This document shows, one piece after another, positions 60,140 to 64,000 of a stretch of 64,000 nucleotides of DNA (positions are counted from its first letter, which is position 1; each line of letters opens with the position of its first letter). The stretch spans positions 1-64,000 of the forward strand of contig NZ_KB893727.1 of the NCBI RefSeq assembly GCF_000374165.1, given 5' to 3'. The position numbers were made by a program, and so were the translations under genes. The stretch is from Parafrankia elaeagni (GTDB lineage: Bacteria > Actinomycetota > Actinomycetes > Frankiales > Frankiaceae). The notes below the pieces were generated by a model that searched no databases, had not been told where the DNA came from, and was given only the letters and a program-made list of their open reading frames with translations.

Positions 60140-61048
60140 TCACCGCAGCCCGGCCTGGAGGAAGGCGTCGGCGATGCGCCGGGACGCCAGCAGGTACGCC
60201 ACGATGACGGGCACCGTGGCCAGCATCGCCGCGGCGAGCATGGGGCCGTGCTCCGGGCCCTCCGAGGTCTCGAACAACTGAAGTCCCATCTGGATGGTGG
60301 TGTGCTCCGGGCTCGGCGCGGCCAGCGACGGCCACAGGTACTCGTTCCAGGTCGTGATGAACACGACGATCCCGACTGCTCCGAGGGCCGGGCGCAGCAG
60401 CGGCAGGACGATGTGGCGGAGCGTCTCGAACGGGCTGGCGCCGTCGAGCGACGCGGCCGCGATCAGCGTCGGCGGGATCGATCGGGTGTGTTCGCGCAGC
60501 AGCAGGACCGCCAGCGCGCAGTGGGCGAGCTGCGGAACGATCAGGCCGAGGAAGGTGTCCCGCAGCCCGACCTCGGTGATCATCAGGAAGTGCGGGATGA
60601 TCAGGGTCTGCGGCGGGACGACGAGGGCGACGGTGACCGCGGCGAGCAGCACCCCCTGGCCGCGGTGCGCGAAGCGGACGAACGACCAGGCCGCGAGCAC
60701 ACCGGCCACGAGGTGGAGCGCCGTCACCCCGATCGCGGTGACGAAGGTGTTGAGCAGCAGACGTCCGATGGGGAACTCGCGCAGGGCGTACCGGTAGTTC
60801 TCCAACGTCCCGGGAAGCGGGAAGGGGCTGGAGCTGTAGACGTCGGTGCCGGGCTTGAACGAGCCGGACAGCGCCCACAACAGCGGGAACAGCATGGCGA
60901 ACGCGGCCAGAGCCAGCACGGTGTGCCGGGTCACCGCCGCGGCGCCGCCACCGCCGCCTGGACCACGGCCATCCGGGACACTGCTGCCCGATCCGCTGCT
61001 GCCCGATCCGCTGCTGCCCGATCCGCTGCTGCCGTCACGACGTGACAC
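60140..61048 (-). CDS. ABC sugar permease (MalG type) with Gly/Ser repeat N-terminus
   Basis: A 302-residue membrane protein. The first 24 residues are GSSGSGSSGSGSSGSGSS, encoded by 15-bp DNA repeats (60981-61025), then six helices. The EAA loop is TLIAAASLDGASPFETLRHI. It overlaps the preceding permease gene (stop 61035) by 14 bases. The repeat leader has no known function and may be a slippage product. Confidence 0.9.
   Translation of the reverse strand: MSRRDGSSGSGSSGSGSSGSGSSVPDGRGPGGGGGAAAVTRHTVLALAAFAMLFPLLWALSGSFKPGTDVYSSSPFPLPGTLENYRYALREFPIGRLLLNTFVTAIGVTALHLVAGVLAAWSFVRFAHRGQGVLLAAVTVALVVPPQTLIIPHFLMITEVGLRDTFLGLIVPQLAHCALAVLLLREHTRSIPPTLIAAASLDGASPFETLRHIVLPLLRPALGAVGIVVFITTWNEYLWPSLAAPSPEHTTIQMGLQLFETSEGPEHGPMLAAAMLATVPVIVAYLLASRRIADAFLQAGLR
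60981..61025. repeat. 15-bp tandem repeat in the permease N-terminus
   Basis: Three exact copies of CTGCTGCCCGATCCG (60981-60995, 60996-61010, 61011-61025) plus a fourth partial copy. Confidence 0.9.
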
Positions 61049-61979
61049 GGCGCCTCCTCACCAGGGTCGACAGTCCGAACAACGCGGTGAGGACCACCAC
61101 GATCAGCACCGCGGCCGCCGCGCCCGTCCCGGCGTCGAAGAACGTGAAGGCGTAGGCGTAGAGGCGGTAGTAGACGTTGTCGGTACTGTTCTCCGGGCCG
61201 CCCTGGGTGAGCACCGCGATGTTCGTGAAGGTCCACTGCCCGGCGAAGACGGCGCAGAGGAACGCGAGCAGGGCGGTGGTGCCGACGAGCTGCGGGACCA
61301 CCAGGTGACGGGTGATCTCCCATTCGGTGGCGCCGTCGATGCGGGCGGCGTCGAACGCGCGGCGGTCGAGCGCCACGAGCGCCGCCCCGTACAGCAGGAT
61401 GTTCAGCGCGACGAACCGGCTCGCGGTGATCAGCGAGATCGCCCAGATCGCGGTGTCGGGGTCGCCGAGCCAGTCCTGTTCGGGCAGGCCGACGGCACCG
61501 AAGGTGCTGTTCACGACCCCACCGAGGGGGTCGAGGATGAACCGCCAGGTCACCGCCGTCGCCACCGGCGCGAGGACGACGGGCATGAACAGCAGCGAGC
61601 GGTACCGGTCGCTGGCCCTCCCGGGGCGTTTCCACAGCATGATCGCCAGCGCCATCGGGATGACGGTGGCGAAGGGCAGCAGGGCGAGCACATACAGGCC
61701 CGTCTTGGCCAGGGCGCGCGGGAACTCGGGTTCCTCGACCAGCTGGCGGTAGTTGTCCACGCCGACGAACGTCTTGTCCGGGGACGTCAGGTCCCAGTCC
61801 AGGACGCTGAGGACGGCGGTGAACACCAGCGGCCCGTACACCCAGACGACCAGCGCGATCAGGAGCGGGGCCTGGTAGGCCCAGGGCGTCAGTCGGGCGC
61901 GGACGACGGCGGCGGGGGCACGCTTCGTCGCGTGCCCCCGCGCTTCGAGCGTCGAGGCGCCGGCCTCGAGGGTGATCAT
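61035..61979 (-). CDS. ABC sugar permease (MalF type)
   Basis: A 314-residue membrane protein with six helices and the EAA loop ALDRRAFDAARIDGATEWEI. The ATG at 61979 is two bases before the binding protein's stop at 61982. It is the promoter-distal partner of the permease at 60140, forming one channel. No pectin-type operator lies ahead of this operon, so it is probably controlled separately. Confidence 0.92.
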   Translation of the reverse strand: MITLEAGASTLEARGHATKRAPAAVVRARLTPWAYQAPLLIALVVWVYGPLVFTAVLSVLDWDLTSPDKTFVGVDNYRQLVEEPEFPRALAKTGLYVLALLPFATVIPMALAIMLWKRPGRASDRYRSLLFMPVVLAPVATAVTWRFILDPLGGVVNSTFGAVGLPEQDWLGDPDTAIWAISLITASRFVALNILLYGAALVALDRRAFDAARIDGATEWEITRHLVVPQLVGTTALLAFLCAVFAGQWTFTNIAVLTQGGPENSTDNVYYRLYAYAFTFFDAGTGAAAAVLIVVVLTALFGLSTLVRRRRVTS

Positions 61980-61981
61980 GC

Positions 61982-63343
61982 TCAGGCGCCGAGCTTCCTG
62001 ATCTTGTCCGCGACCGAGGAGAGGGTGGACGCCGGGTCCGCGTCACGCAGCACGATCGGCTCCACCGCCTCGTCCTGCAGGACCACCACCGCCTGGTTCG
62101 CCTTCGAGCCGGGGAACGCGGTGTAGGGCGTCACCGTGTCGAGCTGCTCGAGCGACGGCTGGAGAAGCTCGACGATGGGCTCGCTCGCCAGCCTGGTCGC
62201 GACGGACTCCCGCAGCGGCAGGTAGCCGATGCCCTTCGTGATGATCTCGAAGCCGGCCTCGCTGGTGGCGAACTTGACGAACTCCCAGGCGGCGCGCTTG
62301 TGCTCGTCGTCCTTGGCCAGCACCGCCAGACCCGCACCCGAGTAGGTGGGCCTGGCCGGCTTCGAGCCGAAGGTCGGGAACGCGGCCGTGCCCAGCTCGA
62401 ACTTGCCCTGCGCGGCCTTCATCGCGGCGGCGAGTACCGAGGTGCTCGTGACGAGCATGCCGAGTTTGCCGGTGGTGAACGCCGTCAGCGCGGTCTCGGT
62501 GTTGACCGACGGCATCGCGCCGGACTCCGTGAGGTCCTGCATCGTCGCGAGCGCGTCGACCGCCGGCTTGGCGTCGAGGGTGATCTCGCCCTGCGCGTCG
62601 ACGAGGCTCCCGCCGTTGCTGTTGATGACCGACTGGGTCAGGAAGTCGGACTTGCTCGCGTCGGCGATGCCGTAGTAAACGCCCTCGTTACCGCCGGCCT
62701 TGATCTTGAGCGCGGCGTCCTTGACCGCTTCGATCGTGGCCGGCGGGTTGTTCGGGTCCAGGCCCGCGGCGCGGAACAGGTCAGCGTTGTAGTACAGGAC
62801 CGGGATCGACATGGTGTACGGCATCGCCTCGACGGCACCGTTGAACTCGACCGCCGTCAGGATCTGCTTCGAGATGCCCGCGACGTGCTCGTCCCACTCC
62901 GCCACCGGCGGGATCTGCTCGACCGGCACGATCGGCAGCACCTGCACCGCCTCGGCCATCTTGCTCCAGCCGATCTGCGCGACGTCCGGCGGGCTGCCGG
63001 CCGCGGTGTCGGTGCGCAGCCGGGTGAGCACGTCCTTCGTGGCCACGCCCTGCGGCTCGACGGTGATGTTCGGGTGCGCCTTCTCGAAGGCGTCGATGAG
63101 GGCCTGGGTGCCGGTGCCGCCCAGGCCGGGCGTCCCGAAGTTGTAGGAGAGGAACTTGATGGTGACCTCGGCGTCGGGGCCCAGGGGCGCCAGGCCGGCC
63201 GTGGTGGCCTCCCCGTCGGGAGCTGCGCCCGCGGAGCTGGTGGTGTCGTCGCCGCAGGCCGCGGCGGCGAACATTGAAAGGGCGGCGACCAGGGCGGGCA
63301 GCAGAAGCCGCCGCCCGCGTACGCGTCCTGTCCGGCCTGTCAT
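61982..63343 (-). CDS. ABC sugar-binding lipoprotein of the second transporter
   Basis: A 453-residue CUT1-type solute-binding protein. GGGAGAGGTCACAGA precedes the ATG. The signal peptide ends at lipobox MFAAAACG. Then VTIKFLSYNFGTPGLGGTGT, a QALIDAFEKAHPNITVEP segment, and YLPLRESVATRLASEPIVEL near the end are as expected. First gene of the transporter operon (order binding protein, MalF, MalG, ATPase). The ligand is unknown. Confidence 0.92.
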   Translation of the reverse strand: MTGRTGRVRGRRLLLPALVAALSMFAAAACGDDTTSSAGAAPDGEATTAGLAPLGPDAEVTIKFLSYNFGTPGLGGTGTQALIDAFEKAHPNITVEPQGVATKDVLTRLRTDTAAGSPPDVAQIGWSKMAEAVQVLPIVPVEQIPPVAEWDEHVAGISKQILTAVEFNGAVEAMPYTMSIPVLYYNADLFRAAGLDPNNPPATIEAVKDAALKIKAGGNEGVYYGIADASKSDFLTQSVINSNGGSLVDAQGEITLDAKPAVDALATMQDLTESGAMPSVNTETALTAFTTGKLGMLVTSTSVLAAAMKAAQGKFELGTAAFPTFGSKPARPTYSGAGLAVLAKDDEHKRAAWEFVKFATSEAGFEIITKGIGYLPLRESVATRLASEPIVELLQPSLEQLDTVTPYTAFPGSKANQAVVVLQDEAVEPIVLRDADPASTLSSVADKIRKLGA

Positions 63344-63706
63344 TCTGTGACCTCTCCCACGTTCGAGCACGTTGACGTCTTCAGTCGGCCGGACACTGCC
63401 CACCGACCCCCCACATCCGTCCGGTGTCTCACCGGACGGATTTTCGTACCCCGCGTGACCGCGGCGGAAAATGCCAGGGAAACGCAGGGGGTGCAGCACC
63501 GGAACGTGCTGTTCAGGCCGCCGGCCAGGCCGGTCAGGCCGCCGCGAGCAATGGTGCCGCCAGAGATTCACGGACGCAAACGTAGTTTTCGATCCGCCAA
63601 TTGGTAATTCGAATCGGCGTCGGACCGGCCGTCCGTCGCGCCGTCGCCCGCCCCATCGCCGGCCGCCCCATCGCCGGCCGCCCCATCGCCGGCCGCCCGC
63701 CCACGT
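63344..63706. other. promoter region with a 15-bp repeat
   Basis: No gene in 363 bases. It holds the second transporter's promoter and a tandem repeat of CCCCATCGCCGGCCG (63651-63665, 63666-63680, 63681-63695) just past the stop codon of the flanking minus-strand gene. No LacI-type site of the pectin set is seen. Confidence 0.5.
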
Positions 63707-64000
63707 TCAGACGCCGCCGACCGGCACCCGGGCGGTCTCACCGGCGGGGCGGGGGCGCGGTACCGGTGCGCTGGTCGCGAAGCCGTGGCGCAGGACGCGC
63801 GCCATCATCGCCGGGCGGAGAATGCTGGCCGGCGGTTCGACCAGGTTCGCGAGCCGCATGAATGTCCGCGCCACCACCGGATCGACATGCGCGGCGATAT
63901 GAGCACGCCGCAGGTAGGCGTTCGTCAGCCTGACCCGCGCGGTGCGGTGGCCCTCCACACCCGGATAGTTCAGGTCCGCGTTGGTCGACATCTGCCAGGC
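63707..64000 (-). CDS. FAD-dependent monooxygenase, C-terminal part (cut by window edge)
   Basis: About 97 residues of a protein that continues beyond the right edge (the frame stays open through 64000). NYPGVEGHRTARVRLTNAYL, HVDPVVARTFMRLANLVEPP and SILRPAMMARVLRHG are characteristic of the C-terminal helix domain of FAD-dependent monooxygenases of the geranylgeranyl-reductase/PHBH-like group. The proline/arginine-rich end (PVPRPRPAGETARVP) is disordered. The substrate cannot be deduced from this fragment. Confidence 0.7.
   Translation of the reverse strand, partial: AWQMSTNADLNYPGVEGHRTARVRLTNAYLRRAHIAAHVDPVVARTFMRLANLVEPPASILRPAMMARVLRHGFATSAPVPRPRPAGETARVPVGGV

Noticed and set aside
63651-63695. 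Tandem repeat considered as a CRISPR array
   Set aside because: Units are contiguous 15-mers with no spacers and no cas genes are near.

Overview
The window is about 70 percent GC over most of its length, with GTG and TTG starts, many 4-base ATGA/GTGA gene overlaps and F420-type oxidoreductases. This points to a high-GC actinobacterium. A Frankia-like or related soil/plant-associated genus is plausible but not proven.

Region 1 (1-13251) is accessory DNA. It opens with the 3' end of an IS5-family transposase that abuts a 5'-truncated gene, then an unknown gene coupled to a GpgS-like glycosyltransferase. A TIR-transmembrane-WD40 gene follows. Next is a block resembling an actinomycete integrative and conjugative element (AICE): small membrane proteins, an FtsK/TraSA-type DNA translocase, TGCTAG palindromic repeats and an excisionase-like HTH gene. 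No RepSA-type initiator and no integrase is present, so it looks like a remnant. A 757-aa protein of clearly lower GC lies near the end; it joins a type I restriction S-subunit-like specificity domain, an apparent HEPN RNase motif and a CxxC/His cluster. The block ends at a CAT-anticodon tRNA gene, a typical AICE target.

Region 2 (13578-16391) holds an unknown gene and a YCII/ECF sigma pair.

Region 3 (16471-47215) is a large pectin and rhamnogalacturonan utilisation locus. Secreted enzymes are a PL1 pectate lyase, a PL11 rhamnogalacturonan lyase with an N-terminal LamG-like domain, and a PL1-CE8 (pectate lyase-pectin methylesterase) fusion. Uptake is by a sugar ABC system (binding protein, two permeases) plus a separately encoded MsmK/UgpC-type ATPase. 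Inside the cell, an NAD-dependent uronate dehydrogenase candidate, an enolase-superfamily dehydratase, a KdgD-like dehydratase and a ketoglutarate semialdehyde dehydrogenase would form the oxidative galacturonate route to 2-oxoglutarate. Three Gfo/Idh oxidoreductases, a DUF993 aldolase-like protein, an AP2Ec-type isomerase, a DUF6807 protein and a degenerate M24-family protein suggest a second sugar route. Two LacI regulators are present, and nine sites of the form GGnAAnCGnTTTCC lie in front of the key genes, which defines a probable regulon visible directly in the DNA.

Region 4 (47059-51360) is a decaying iron-siderophore operon: a protein truncated where the pectin locus begins, an FhuF-like 2Fe-2S reductase, an ATPase, a FecCD permease, and a binding protein that has lost its signal peptide by frameshift.

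Region 5 (51766-64000) is mostly ordinary chromosome: an F420-dependent oxidoreductase, a double Mop-domain protein, a DDAH-like amidinohydrolase, a PNPOx-like protein, a NUDIX hydrolase, a DapB-like reductase, a secreted HNH nuclease, a second complete sugar ABC transporter, and the C-terminus of an FAD monooxygenase cut by the window edge.
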